DNA from: Enoplolaimus lenunculus
Lineage: Eukaryota; Nematoda; Enoplea; Enoplida; Thoracostomopsidae
DNA: 64,000 nt
Direction of reading: 5' to 3'
Assembly (NCBI GenBank): GCA_030248215.1
Contig: JASANG010001329.1
Location: forward strand, 549,167-613,166
Part shown: positions 1 to 11,100 of the stretch, piece by piece
Layout: each line of letters begins with the position of its first letter
Numbering within the stretch: position 1 is the stretch's first letter
The notes under the pieces: generated by a model
The model's database searches: none
The model's input: the letters and a program-made list of their open reading frames with translations, nothing else
What the model was told of the DNA's origin: nothing
Translations under genes and position numbers: made by a program

Positions 1-89
1 ATCATTTCTATCAGGTCCACGCAGAATAAAACTGTTTCATAGACAACCATCATTAGTAAATTGCCAATTCTATCAAAAGCACTAGAGTC

Positions 90-212
90 TTAGATACTTT
101 TTGCGCTATCGCCAACAAATCCGACTTTCTTGATACTTCCTTGTGAAGAAACCGACTGTAAGGATATTAAGCAACAATCTGGAGAACAGGGACAAGATGT
201 ATTCCCCGTGAT
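90..212 (-). CDS. Unrecognised gene, probable last coding exon
   Basis: The acceptor GTTTTTATGGTTCAG|ATCACGG begins a phase-0 frame reading ITGNTSCPCSPDCCLISLQS then VSSQGSIKKVGFVGDSAKSI and TAA at 90-92, 40 residues. It has a Cys cluster (CPCSPDCC). Joined to the four exons to its right, the protein would be about 557 residues. A possible donor, AAAAA|GTATCT, just before the stop leaves open that the gene continues beyond the left edge of the window. Of the five exons this is the least certain, because it has only one convincing splice boundary. Confidence 0.45.
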   Translation of the reverse strand: MTGNTSCPCSPDCCLISLQSVSSQGSIKKVGFVGDSAKSI

Positions 213-643
213 CTGAACCATAAAAACTGTGTTACAAAAAGTGTCCTGATTCGTGCTTTTTTGTGAAACTAGTAAATTTCTGCATGCTGACAAACTTTAT
301 ATGAAACTATGATGGCAGCGAGTGGTATATAAAAATCAATATTTGTCTATTGCTTTTTCTTGTACTTAGAGTTATTCAAACCCTGGCAATATTTATTTTC
401 ATTCAATGTCGCAGTGAGGCTTTGCAATTGTGCGTACGGCTTGCAGAATGAATAAAATTACGGACAGTGTCTGATTAGGCTAAAGTGGCGGCCTTCAATC
501 CAAAATTACGGGATAGGAGCCCCTCTTGCAATGATCAAAGTATTCTTCAGATTTTTTGTTTAAAATCTTCTTAGGGTGGGTTCAAATGGGGGTATAGGGC
601 TCGGCTGCTCCGGACCAGATTACAGATAAATAAATGAACTTAC
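213..643. other. Intron, with a degenerate MITE-like patch
   Basis: This lies between the fourth and fifth exons of the left-hand gene. At about 515-610 it holds a G-rich patch (AGGAGCCCCTC ... GGGGGTATAGGGCTCGG) with a shared TTTTTTGTTTAA core that recurs at 14630-14780, probably remains of one small element. Confidence 0.4.
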
Positions 644-736
644 TGTTGATTCATTCGTTGGTACGGATAAAATAGGTTTTTCGTTGGACGCATCATGATT
701 CCTGTCATTAGAATTGTCGCCATTAAATTCCGCTTC
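644..736 (-). CDS. Unrecognised gene, fourth coding exon
   Basis: A short exon of exactly 31 codons lies between a very good acceptor (CTGGTTTTGCAG|GAAGCG) and a near-consensus donor (TCAACA|GTAAGTTC), both in phase 0. It reads EAEFNGDNSNDRNHDASNEK then PILSVPTNEST: acidic, Asn-rich and disordered-looking, in keeping with the rest of this gene. The paired splice sites and matching phase are the main evidence; there is no recognisable domain. Confidence 0.62.
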
Positions 737-1409
737 CTGCAAAACCAGCTACGTTTTGGGTGTCTTTTTTGGCGCCAACGTTTACAAGTTAAGAAATGAC
801 ATTAGTAATCCTCGTACGCAAATGTAATATTTTCTTGAAATTACTTTAGATGTATTAATTTTCAAATTTAAAATACATAGTATTTTAGTTCAATACTTAT
901 TTGACGGATAATTACGCTTAGTATGAATGAAAGTAAATTAGCGAAGCGCAACCTCGACCACTACAATAATCATTTAACTTTCTTAAGCTCTAGTGCAACG
1001 TGGTAATTGAAAAGAAAACAGAACAATAAAAAATTTACAATTTTTGACAATTTCTGACCAGTCACTAATATTTCTTACTAATTTTCCCAATTTGGGAAAG
1101 TAGCTACTAAAGCCTGATAGGCTGACGATAATAGTCAGTCGTATTCTCAGATGTGTGTCGCATCTATCGCCAGTTAGTAATAATCTTTCTCAGTTCAATC
1201 AGCAGCAAGCCTGAGGCAGCTGTTGGTTTCAAAGTTTACGTATACGAAAGTACAACAAATGAGAAGCTCCTTAGTTGCTTATACGAAATTTACAGCCTAA
1301 GCCTAAGCCTAAGCCTTAGCCTAAACCTAAGCCTCTTAAGCCAAGACCTATCACCAAGTGGCTAAGTGCAACGCTCATTTCAAAATTTGAAGTAAGCTTA
1401 ATATCGTAC
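737..1409. other. Intron with CCTAAG hexamer array
   Basis: The intron between the third and fourth exons of the left-hand gene contains a degenerate (AAGCCT)n array at about 1296-1335, on the plus strand. It belongs to the dispersed TTAGGC/GCCTAA class seen elsewhere in the window; no terminal inverted repeats were recognised around this copy. Confidence 0.5.
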
Positions 1410-1558
1410 TTCATCAATCCTAGCATGACAATGATGATAACCGGGTTGTAACACGGAAGGTTTGGCGGCTTGCGATGGCAACGGATGGCTTAAGCGTTTC
1501 GAATGCGACAAAGCCTGTTGATACGACGGCGGTGGATTCGGCTTGACGTGGGACGCGT
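1410..1558 (-). CDS. Unrecognised gene, third coding exon with PPxY motif
   Basis: After the acceptor CGTACTTTCAG|ACGCG the exon reads ASHVKPNPPPSYQQALSHSK and further to PGYHHCHARIDE, two bases plus 49 codons. PPSY is a PPxY motif, the ligand type of WW domains such as those in NEDD4-family ubiquitin ligases and YAP; a functional role is inference. The donor GATGAA|GTACGA is weak but in phase 0, matching the next exon. If unspliced, the frame ends in TAA four codons later. The exon is visibly more GC-rich than its surroundings. Confidence 0.6.
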
Positions 1559-2260
1559 CTGAAAGTACGAAAATATAATTAACGCAAAAAGCCTATTTAT
1601 TTTAAAACTTCTCCTGTGATGATGATGATAGGCTGAAGAACAACGCACATGCACTTTTAATTCGGCGTTACAATAAATATTTGTGTGACCAAAAAATTTG
1701 ATTGGTGGGGCACAGGGTCAGCACGAAGTAGAAAACCAAAATGTTGACTCCTAAACTACAATTGGTAGATCGTTAACGGACGGTTAGTTAATCAGGAAGT
1801 GAACATCGGACTAAAAATAATTTGAACTAACGGGGGTCGCGGCTCGCTGGCCCACTGTTGGTATGGCCCTGACGTGTACTCATGCAAAATTTATATTCTT
1901 TGGTCTTGATAACGGTTAATAGCGAGCGATGTCTCGACTAGTGTAATTTTGGAGCCTTATGGATGAGCCACAATATTTCACGTGCAGGGCCGATGGCAAC
2001 GAGTGACCCACTATTCCAAGTAACTAATTTGCACACCTTGTCGATTGCTGGTAATTGACATATGGTAATAAAAACATTCTAAACATTTAGCAAATTTCGC
2101 TGTAATGTTTGCTTAAGTCATTAAAGTATAATAAAGACATTTTTTACAATTCTTACTTTACAATCAGAAGTTTTACAAAATTCATCTTAAGATTTTTAAT
2201 TTAAAACATTTTCGTTGCAGGAAATGTCATTGGAGCCCAGCCAAACTATACAAAGCTAAC
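1559..2260. other. Intron, no other feature seen
   Basis: AT-rich intron between the second and third exons of the left-hand gene; I see no repeat or RNA gene in it. Confidence 0.4.
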
Positions 2261-2472
2261 CATAAGTTATGCCATTGCGCGGTGCATCATCCGAGCTTGC
2301 GCTGCTGTTATATCGTCCAGAACCGCAACTATCAATTAAATTTGACGTTTCAATCGAACTGTTTCCGGAACTTGTTTGCTCAGGCGAAATCGAAGGCTCA
2401 AGCTGGCTGTGTTCAATTTGACAACACGAATCGAGGCGTGGGTTTGTCGCGCAAACGTGCTGTAATGAGTGC
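2261..2472 (-). CDS. Unrecognised gene, second coding exon
   Basis: The acceptor ACTGTTGTTTTAG|GCACTC gives the G that completes AGG with the previous exon, then the exon reads HSLQHVCATNPRLDSCCQIE and on to SSASSDDAPRNGITY, 70 codons and one base. The composition is protein-like (Ser, Asn, Glu, Cys) and unlike the flanking AT-rich DNA. The donor TATG|GTTAGC is weak; if it is not used, translation stops at TAG 2256-2258. Splicing to the next exon keeps frame (G|AC gives Asp). A variant polyadenylation signal ATTAAA lies about 55 bases past that stop, so an isoform ending here is possible. Confidence 0.6.
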
Positions 2473-2811
2473 CTAAAACAACAGTGGGACTGCAGTTATA
2501 AATTTGTCATGCTCGCTTGAAGAGGTTAAGTAAAAGAGTTGAATTAAATTTTTAAGTTTTCAACGTGCGATATATACGTCTTCGGCGATTAGCATAATGC
2601 CTCGTAGCAAAACTACATAGGCCTATTCGTAGCCAGGTCACCTTGGTAGGAGTTGCTAAAAAAATTTAACGATTGCTACACAAGAGTTTGCGATGACTTA
2701 TCAGTGAGTTTGAAACTTTACTAAGGGAAGCCAAAACTTTACTAATGGTCCTCTTAGCCCCTTCACGGCGCTTCTCTGTATACAGGCCCGAAATTGCAAC
2801 CTCAGAATATA

Positions 2812-3200
2812 CTGTAGTGACCCGAATAAGAGGGGGGGCGATATTTATTTGGCCTATCCAGCGCTCCGCCACCCTTCGCTACTGATATATATTCGGTACT
2901 ACAAATCCATTGAATTAAACGTTTGTCTTGTAAAAAAAGCGTGAGCGATAATGCAAGTTCATAAGTACTTAGGAATGTACTTTCAAAACTGAAGTATGCT
3001 TTATAGTAGCGAACTCAATTTTATTTCGGCCTGGAGTTATTTATGCACTAATATTGGGAACAACTGACATTTATGGACTCTAGTTAGGGTTTAGGGACTC
3101 TATCCGCTTACGGACTCTTATTAGGGTTACGGACTCCCATCGATTGGGACTCAAAATGGAGACCCCGTCTTATTACCCCCTATTATTCGGGTCACTACAG
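2812..3200. mobile_element. MITE with CTGTAGTGACCC ends, TA target site
   Basis: The 389-bp element has inverted ends (CTGTAGTGACCCGAATAAGA against its complement at 3181-3200) and is flanked by TA on both sides (2810-2811, 3201-3202), as in Tc1/mariner-type insertions. Its interior repeats short phrases such as GGACTCTTATTAGGGTTACGG. It sits in the intron between the first two exons of the left-hand gene. No transposase is encoded. Two more copies are at 18286 and 34123. Confidence 0.85.
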
Positions 3201-3248
3201 TACATGGTTTAAAATTACACTTTTTCTTGCTATTATCACTACACTTAC

Positions 3249-4414
3249 CTTACACCTGATAACTGTAAATGCGTTCTGAAGTGAATTCGTGGGTCTCCAA
3301 TAATTTGACTATGACGATTTTGTTGACTTGATCTGTCGTTCATATTTCGCTGACCCCCAGTAGCTCTATATATATGATTATCGTTTGTCATTTGCCGTTG
3401 CGTGCCAGCAATAAATTGAGCTGAACTTGATTCAAAAATTTTGTCATAAATACAATTTTGACTTGCATCTTTATTATTATTATTATTATTATTATTATTG
3501 TTGTTGTTGTTGTTATTAGTAGTAGTATTTGGCTTATCCTGTGCATAACAACCGCTACAGTATTCGATTACTGGGTTCGGCTGCGGTTCGTTATTGTTAA
3601 AATCAGTGGTTTTGGAATAATTTAAATTAAAATCTGAATCTATAATATATTTCGCTGTGGGATCTTTAGAATGTAGTCTTGTTGGATTCGCGTTAAGGAA
3701 CGTAGATGAAGGTAGGTCAAAAATGAGCGAAGTCGCTTTTGATTGACGTTTGCTTTTAGAATGTGACCGGATACGGACGTTTGCAAGTATATCCGGCGGT
3801 TGTTTTGTCGTCGGTAAGTTATCAGTTGTTTGCGCACGGCTTTGCAGATCACGCAGAAGTGCACAGTCTGGCGTTAAACCATTTGCGTTCGCGATATGCC
3901 TTAGTTCCGGATTACTTTGATATGTTGCCTCGATGACGGAAGAATTTTCGTTGGGTAAACCAGTCAGCTTCGGCCTGGCGAGATGATGCGCAGCAAGACT
4001 TGCGTTACTGCTTCCTGAACAACTTCCAAGCGCACTATCATCGTTGCTCGAGATTTGGGAAGTTATCGAACCGTTTTGAGGCGTTTGTCGACGTTTTTTC
4101 TCGTTGTTTATACCGCCTAGCCGGTGTGCAGTAATACGAGCCAATGCTGTCATCGATCGTGAATTTCCGCTATTACTTGCGGGTTTGGTAATTGCTGCAC
4201 CGGTGTTTTTGTTGTTATTGTTGTTGTTATTTTTAATAAATTTTTTAATCGGTAGTTGTATTTTAGTTGACCGCTGTGTCGTTGGCGGTAGATCGGTGCC
4301 AGATTTAGTGTGGTAGTAAATATGATCGTATGGCTGTTCGTTCATATTTGTAATAGGAATCGGTGTATATATTACCGTTTAATTTATTAATTTCTCATCA
4401 ATTTTAATTTTGCA
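3249..4414 (-). CDS. Unrecognised gene, first coding exon (Asn/Ser-rich, Tyr motifs)
   Basis: I do not recognise the protein. The exon follows a strong acceptor, TATTTCTTTGCAG|TGCAAAA, at 4414; all frames have stops before the ATG at 4345, so about 69 bases are 5' untranslated. It then codes for 365 residues and ends at GGTGTAAG|GTAAGTG, an excellent donor. The protein starts MNEQPYDHIYYHTKSG, then a basic stretch KIQLPIKKFIK, a short Asn run, Ser-rich linkers, and an Asn homopolymer of about 15 residues encoded by an AAT/AAC array near 3470-3515. Other tyrosine motifs are CIYDKIF and NHIYRA. No signal peptide, membrane segment or known domain is visible. It could be a cytoplasmic adaptor-like or disordered regulatory protein; that is a guess. 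Confidence 0.68.
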
Positions 4415-4663
4415 CTGCAAAGAAATACCAAAATGTTTACGAAACAATGATACATATTCGCGACGTTTGATAGAATTGATTACACAGCAAAATAAACGTT
4501 AACAACGTTTTAAAAACAGGAAAAATTCGTTGGTTTCAGATATGGCAAGAACTGACACATCTAAATTTTGGCTAAATCAAATAATTGCTCAAACAGTAGC
4601 TTGAAATTGATATCATGTGAGATAAATTATGCACTTAAAAAACTTTCGCCAAAGTACAGAACA

Positions 4664-4789
4664 GGGCCGTAATAGTATTATAAGCTTGTACATAAGCATA
4701 AGCCTAAGCATTAAAATGAGCTTATACCTAAGCGTAAAGCCTAAACAATAAATTGTCTAAAGCTGAAGCTTACTCTATTGCGCAGTCCC
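4664..4789. mobile_element. Short TIR element with internal TTAGGC-type repeats
   Basis: The left end GGGCCGTAATAGTATTATAA and the right end, read in complement, GGGACTGCGCAATAGAGTAA are imperfect inverted repeats. Between them are degenerate CATAAG/CCTAAG hexamers. Similar ends flank hexamer arrays at 6672, 20358 and 22018. Confidence 0.6.
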
Positions 4790-4934
4790 ACAGAAAAACG
4801 TTCCGCCCCTGTTAGGTCGCTGCCATCACTACTCAACAATAGCAACTTGACGATCGAGTCCGAGGGGATCACATTTTGTTGATGCCCCTGTAACTACTGT
4901 GCATACTTGAATACCAGTCGTAGTGGGACTACAT

Positions 4935-5803
4935 TTATTGAGCGAAGCTCGAACGCACGTAAGCAATTAAGGTAATATGCAAATTAGTTATTAGCTAACT
5001 ATTCATTTATCGATTTTGGAGGTTTTTAAGCAATTTCCTAAGATTCCTCGCATCCAAGAACCCTTCAGCCACCCTAATAATTATTGAAATAATTTAAAGT
5101 CATAATTTTTTTCACGTCAATTAAGCAAATATGCAAATTAGCTATTAGCTAACTGTTCGATAATCGCTTTTAAAGGTTTGTAGACAATTTATTCAGATTC
5201 TTCGCTCCCGAAAACCCATTATTGCTGAAACTAGATTGCTTGTAACCCTAATAATTAGTGAAACATTGTAAAAAACGCCTAATTTAACCTTATCAATTAT
5301 GCTTATATGCAAATTATCTATTAACTAACTACTCAATTATCAGTTTTAGACGTTTGTAAACAATTTATTCAGACTGCTCGCACCAAAAAACCTTCACTGC
5401 AAATTATCTATTAGCTAACTGTTCAAGTATCGGTTTTGGAGGTTTGAAAACAGTGTAGGCAGATTTCTCGCGACCAAAAACCATTTAATGCTGAAATTAA
5501 ATTTCTTCCAACTGTAATAATTAGCGGAATATTGTGGAAAGTCCTAATTTAGGCTTAATTAATTATGCAAATTAGCCTGCAGCTAATAAACGGCTTTAAA
5601 TTATAAAACCCCAACACGAGGTTAACACCCCAGGATAATTAGCTTTCAAACAAAAAAATTATCAATATCGGTTTAGCCGTTCCTGAGATTCTTTTCGGAC
5701 GGACAGACGGACGGACGGACATCCACCTTCGACCCCCAAGTACAAAACATAAAACGCTTCGCGAAACTCCGAGCTTTGCTCCGAGTTTCGCTTCGCTCAA
5801 TAA
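4935..5803. mobile_element. Non-coding element with TTATTGAGCGAAGC ends and inner tandem repeats
   Basis: The ends TTATTGAGCGAAGC (4935-4948) and its complement (5790-5803) are perfect 14-bp inverted repeats. Inside are about five diverged units beginning ATGCAAATTAG.TATTAGCTAA (near 4977, 5130, 5309, 5397, 5563). Towards the right is the phrase CCGTTCCTGAGATTCTTTTC followed by a GGAC/GGACA array (5697-5722), a layout often seen at the tails of non-coding repeats. No open frame of note. Confidence 0.65.
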
Positions 5804-6671
5804 CAAAACAAGGTGCACTGTTGTTCGTATACAGTTTGTCCTTTGCTTACAGCTTGCGTTTGCTATAAAAGAACGGTCAAAACCAGGTACACGAGAAGCT
5901 AAGTATTAACAATCTCATACAGTTGAATCATCATTAGCAGCCGCAAATATCGCGACAGAGGTTATTTCTTTGTTCGTTACTGGTAAAATTTTGAATAATT
6001 TTATCTCCACAAATTTACAACGGTATATAACATTTACTTGCGATGGAATTTGATAACACCAACACATTTAACGGCCAAAGCAAACAGTATTGTCAAACAA
6101 AATTAAAATCTGTGCTTGTTTACTTTCCCCGCTACACAGGCGTGTTTATTTGACAGAAAACAACAGTCATCCCACATTACTGTTTATCATTTTCCTAAAC
6201 TTAAGCCTAAGCCTAACTTAAAGGTGAAGCCAAGGCCCAGCAGTTGTGATAAAATGGACCTTAATACGACTTTCCGAATAACGAACAGTTCACGCGTTAT
6301 AAAGCTGTCGAACGGTTCTGCAATCTGAGAATGTCAGTTTTCGATGGTACCTTCTTAGTAGATATTGACCGTCAAAAAACCGTGTTCGTATTCGTACTAC
6401 TAATAAGCATACGAAATTTCTCCGTTACACATCGCATCTGCTTCACTATGGGAATTTATTGCAGTTTAACGAAATCTCGGTGTGTACTATGTGTGGACGC
6501 CATTTTGCGAATCTACGAAGTCATATTAGCCATTTTTACGTACACATTCTTTTCCAACAATGCACAGTACCGCTGCCCGATTGAACGCTTTGATCGCTTG
6601 AGCATTTGAAATCGTCAGGAGGAAAAACGTTTAACGATACCCTCATAGCGGAAACCTTGGCATTTTTGCAG
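5804..6671. other. Intergenic, no gene seen
   Basis: AT-rich DNA with a short CCTAAGCC patch near 6198-6215. Open frames here look like chance. Confidence 0.4.
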
Positions 6672-6763
6672 TTCCCCCACATTATAACAGTTTGCTTAGG
6701 CTTAGGCTTAGTTATAAGACTTTAGTTTCAGGCTTAGAAATATGCTTATACTACTTTTACGAC
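6672..6763. mobile_element. Short TIR element with TTAGGC array
   Basis: A (TTAGGC)3-like array at about 6695-6712 lies between ATTATAACAGTTTGCTTAGG on the left and GCTTATACTACTTTTACGAC on the right, which are imperfect inverted ends of the same family as 4664 and 20358. Confidence 0.5.
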
Positions 6764-6919
6764 GTTCAGCTCTATATGAGCCATTTATGGCGGGAACCTT
6801 TCCATTGTGAGAGGAAGCTACAGAAGTGCTGAAACTTTAATTCCTGAATGTTTACCATCTCGCAATATATACTTGATATATAATCCACAATGAGTACAAA
6901 ATATTTACCTGGATTCCTC

Positions 6920-7065
6920 GCCCGTAGCCAGCCCACCGTGCTATGGGGGGCTGAAAATTTTTCAGCAGGGGCATATAAGGGTTTTCGTTGACTGACAAGC
7001 AAGGTTGATAATTACCTAGGGGGGCAAAAAGTTTCCGGGAGCCTTAGCCCCCCTAGGCTACGGGC
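6920..7065. mobile_element. Small MITE with GCCCGTAGCC ends
   Basis: Inverted ends GCCCGTAGCC and GGCTACGGGC enclose 146 bp with G/C-runs and the phrases GCTGAAAATTTTTCAG and GGGTTTTCGTTGACTGACAA. Two more copies are at 13041 and 16439. It has no coding capacity. Confidence 0.7.
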
Positions 7066-8083
7066 CGGCTGTATTCTAATTTCACAGCTTGTTCTAAGTC
7101 ACTTTTGAGCAGCACACTCGAAACTATCTGTTTAAATAACTAAAATGAATAGAATTTTAGTGAAAATTTTCACCAAACTATAAAACTTAACTAATTTGTT
7201 TATATGATATTTGCGAAAAGTTTGTCGTAATGCACAGAAACTTCTTTTACTCGGCGTATACAGTTTGCAGCAACGCTCGCAAACAATCAAATTAATCTTT
7301 ATACAGCGCTTTAGACAAGAATGCACGACTAAAGCGTTGTTAAAGTGAAAGAAACTCGACTTAAACTGTTTCAATGCTTGCGGCGACGGCGAAAACGTGT
7401 AAAGAATTTCGTTTCTCAGCATAATTCTTTATGCAGTAAGGCTCTTATACACATTTCATCATAGTTATTGTAATTTTCAGATTTTGGCACTACCATGACG
7501 TACGATTATGCATATGCTTAGGCTTATGTTTTGGCTCAGGTCCATGTTTGAACTCAATCTTTACGCTTGCGATGGCAAATGTACAAATACAACACAATAC
7601 ATATATGTTTTATATAGTATGTTCGTAGGAAGCTTAATTTGGCTAAAATTTAAATTACGACAGTTGAATCCGGGTAAAGAATTTGCTAACACGACTTATG
7701 CTTCGTACGGTACGCGTGACAAGATAATGTTGCAACTACACAGTTTGGACGACTTTTTTCAACGAAAATTTACCGGAAGTTAAAACCATGCTAGAATGCA
7801 ATCATTATTTCACCGCTTACCGCGCAAACACTATGAATTCTAGTAAGTTTATTGCAAACATGAACGTTTACACCTGCATATTGGCTCTGCACCAGAAATG
7901 TGGGTAAGAATTTTTTATCCTCGGGTATACACACGCAAAAAGATGTACCCGAGACGCACCTGTAATCCGCGCCTGAAGCTAACTCAGTTGTTTAATAATC
8001 GTAGGTTGTTTGCACTTTTATTAAGTTTTGCGTTATAGCTTAAACGAATGTTATACAAGTAAGTTTACTAGAAACAATAAAAT
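7066..8083. other. Intergenic, no gene seen
   Basis: Contains repeated TACCCG phrases around 7905-7970 that recur at 8260-8345 and probably mark a diverged repeat whose borders I could not set. Confidence 0.35.
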
Positions 8084-8189
8084 TTCAAACCCAACTAAAT
8101 AAAGCTCCGGACAGGAACTGACCAGAAGTACAACTAAAATTTCAAACCCAACTAAATAAAGCACCGGACAGGAACTGACCAGAAGTAAA
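8084..8189. repeat. 57-bp tandem duplication
   Basis: TTCAAACCCAACTAAATAAA is followed by GC{T/A}CCGGACAGGAACTGACCA in two adjacent copies starting at 8084 and 8141, with very few differences, so the duplication is recent. It lies within the TACCCG-phrase region. Confidence 0.9.
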
Positions 8190-11100
8190 ACTGACAATAG
8201 CGTACGTTGTGCTCCTTAAAACTTAAAAGTTTGGCGTCGGTAACACTGTGAATTTTTACCCGCGCAATACCAATGTTAACCCGCGCTATACCCTCGTTTG
8301 AAATTCTTTACCCGACCCTTGTTTACCCGTGTGTACTTGTGGGTAAAGACCAGATTGCTCTGCCCAGAACTATAAACCTGTTTCAAGAAATAAGAGCTTG
8401 TTCACGGAAATTAACAAGCTAAACTAATTAATTTTCCAAATTTTCTTGATACATTTAACATTTTAGAGTGTAGGTATTTCGTGCCTCAGTATAGAATAAG
8501 TTCTGAACAAAATCTGATGCATTAAGCGTAAAGTTTGAATCTATGACTAACCATAAGCTAAGTCTTAATGCCTCTGACTAAGTACTGCCACTGTTCTATA
8601 CATAATGGAGTTGGAAATTCATATACAAACACGAAAGTTGATGTGCAGTCAGCAAAAAAATAAACTTAATTCAATTGTACTCGAACATGCGTTGTGTACA
8701 GCTGACCCATGGTTAGTTATTAAAACTTCAGTTCTCAATCAAACGTCTTTCACAATTGACGTAGTTGTAGACGTCAAAAAAATTAAACAATTCCTTCGCT
8801 ACTCAAACGAATAAACGTTATAAAGACACCGAAACGGAGGTCGACTGCAAAATATGTGCCGCCCCGCCACCAGGAATTGTTTTTGTAGAGGGAGCATAAA
8901 TATTTTACAACCGTGGGCAAGGAAAAAATTTTCGTAACGCAAAATTTTTTAATGCTCTTGAAAAAATTTAAAACCAGGGGCGAAAATTTCTGTTGGGGCA
9001 ACCGGGTAACTTCCATGAACCCCACATAGCTACGGATTTAAAATTATGAAACAAACCGAGACAGAAATAGTCAAACAAAAAGAGTTAAAATTAAATTTTA
9101 TTTAGCGAAAGATTAACCAACAACAAAAAAAACGAAAGTCTGATTCGAAATATCGAAACATATCTGTTTTTTCAAATGATTAATTTCGTCACTAAAGATA
9201 CAAGGAATTCTTCTTTGTATATGTTGTTGTGCCTTAAAATGGTATAAAAATTTGTTCAAAATTTAGATTTTGGCAGAAGGAAAACTGCAAGACTCAATAC
9301 GGCTGGAGAAAGGGAAGTTTTGGGAAGAAAAATGACCCACGTATCAGCCTATTGAACCACAAGTTGACGAGCATTATATATAAAATCGTTTTAAATATTT
9401 TCTCAATGACTTAAATATTTGTGTATATTTCTATACAAAATTGCACTATATACACTGTATAAATGGTTTACAATGGTGTATTGAAAAAGGCCAGGCAAAC
9501 GTGCCGCATCAACCGCTTCAAATTCATTTTGACACGTAGAGGTGGTACATTTTTGAATAATCGTTAATGATTTGCCAACTTTATATTCAAATGTAAAACA
9601 TTTTAGTCGCTTTTTAGGGCACCAACCCTCCAATCAAAATTGTTGGGTTCACCATTGCATACTTTATACATGCATTGTATGCATAGACGGGCAACTTGAA
9701 CTACTTGAACTATTGCGACGGCATCGGAGAACGTTTGAAAAACGGCAAATATTTCATATGTCATTCTCGACAGCAACAAAAATTCAGTCTGACATCGTAA
9801 AATTCGCATCAATCATGGTGTGGAATAAAAGAAATTGGACACACGTCGACAGGGCGTTGAATGATGTCCTATAAATGAAAGTTTGAGTAGAAAAACATTC
9901 AGAGTCGATCTAAAATTGCAACGTTTTGTTGCAATTTATTAATGTGCCGGATATTGCAGTCTCAGGTGGAGTTAACCATAAAAATTAAAGTTATCGAATT
10001 TATATTCAACAATGATGGTATCTCGTTGCTTTTTCACAAATAAGTTTATGCAATTCAATTATTTTTTTTCTGCTCAAGAAAAAGCAGATGGCCTAGTGTA
10101 ATGACAATAAAACTGTATATGCTTAGTGCCGATTTTACGGTGATCCCAGAAAAAAGGTTGGGTGCAATATAGACACCATTTTTTGGCTGTAAGGTATCAA
10201 ACTCATATTTCGTAAATAGTAATACCTATGATTTTTTTGAATGATCCTGGAAAATATTAAGTTAAAGTTACTTTGTAATTTCTATTAGTTTTTCGTAAAT
10301 TAATTTATTCGAGCTTTAATAATTGAACTGGTGTAAGTTTTTAATCATGATGAGCAGCGAGTTCTAGCGGTAATCTCATCCTAACGTTAAACCTAAAATA
10401 GCTCAGGCTGATAACAGTTCAACATCATAGGAAAGGCCAAAGAATTTTTAGGACGATCACGTGGCGTAGAGATTTGATATTGTGGTGAAAATTGGTACAA
10501 TTTTACTTAAAGATGGCTGAGCCCACTTGGATTGTCCCTGCCTTCGAGTCAAAATAGCTACTGGGTGTAATGAACATATCCAAATATAATATCGCTATAT
10601 ATGTGCGAGAAAAGCCGAGAAATATATATCTGACGATACCTGAAACTGCATGTTTCAGCTATTGAAGCCAAATAGGTTAACATGGTACGATTGTTGTTTC
10701 AGAATCACTCACAAATATTCATAGATACCCGCAGACGCGCAGCAAAAGCGGGCATGCTTCAGCTTTACAAAACCTAATATCGCGTTTGGTTTCCCGCTCG
10801 CTTCATTCGCTAAACGTCTACCACCATTACAGACTGTGCTTCCTCAGCAGTTAGACCCCCTCTTAGTTGGACTTGCTGATGCACTCTCTGTGTGCTCCCA
10901 ATAGAGATGTCGTATTAACTAGCTTACTTGAAAATTTGACTCTCAACTTGAAATCGCAACGATGTTTCCTATAAGCATAAGAAAATACAGAAAATTCAGT
11001 GGTCGTTGCAGCACGGATCCACTTTTCATTCAACTTGTTGAAAACTAAATGAGCGTGCTCACCATATCTCTCCTCCTTTATTTTGAAAAAAAACCACCGT

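Noticed and set aside
1296-1335. Interstitial telomere from the CCTAAG array
   Set aside because: It is short and degenerate and belongs to a dispersed class found many times in the window.
9572-9874. 100-codon plus-strand frame
   Set aside because: A second long frame overlaps on the other strand, there is no family similarity, and no splice or start context stands out.
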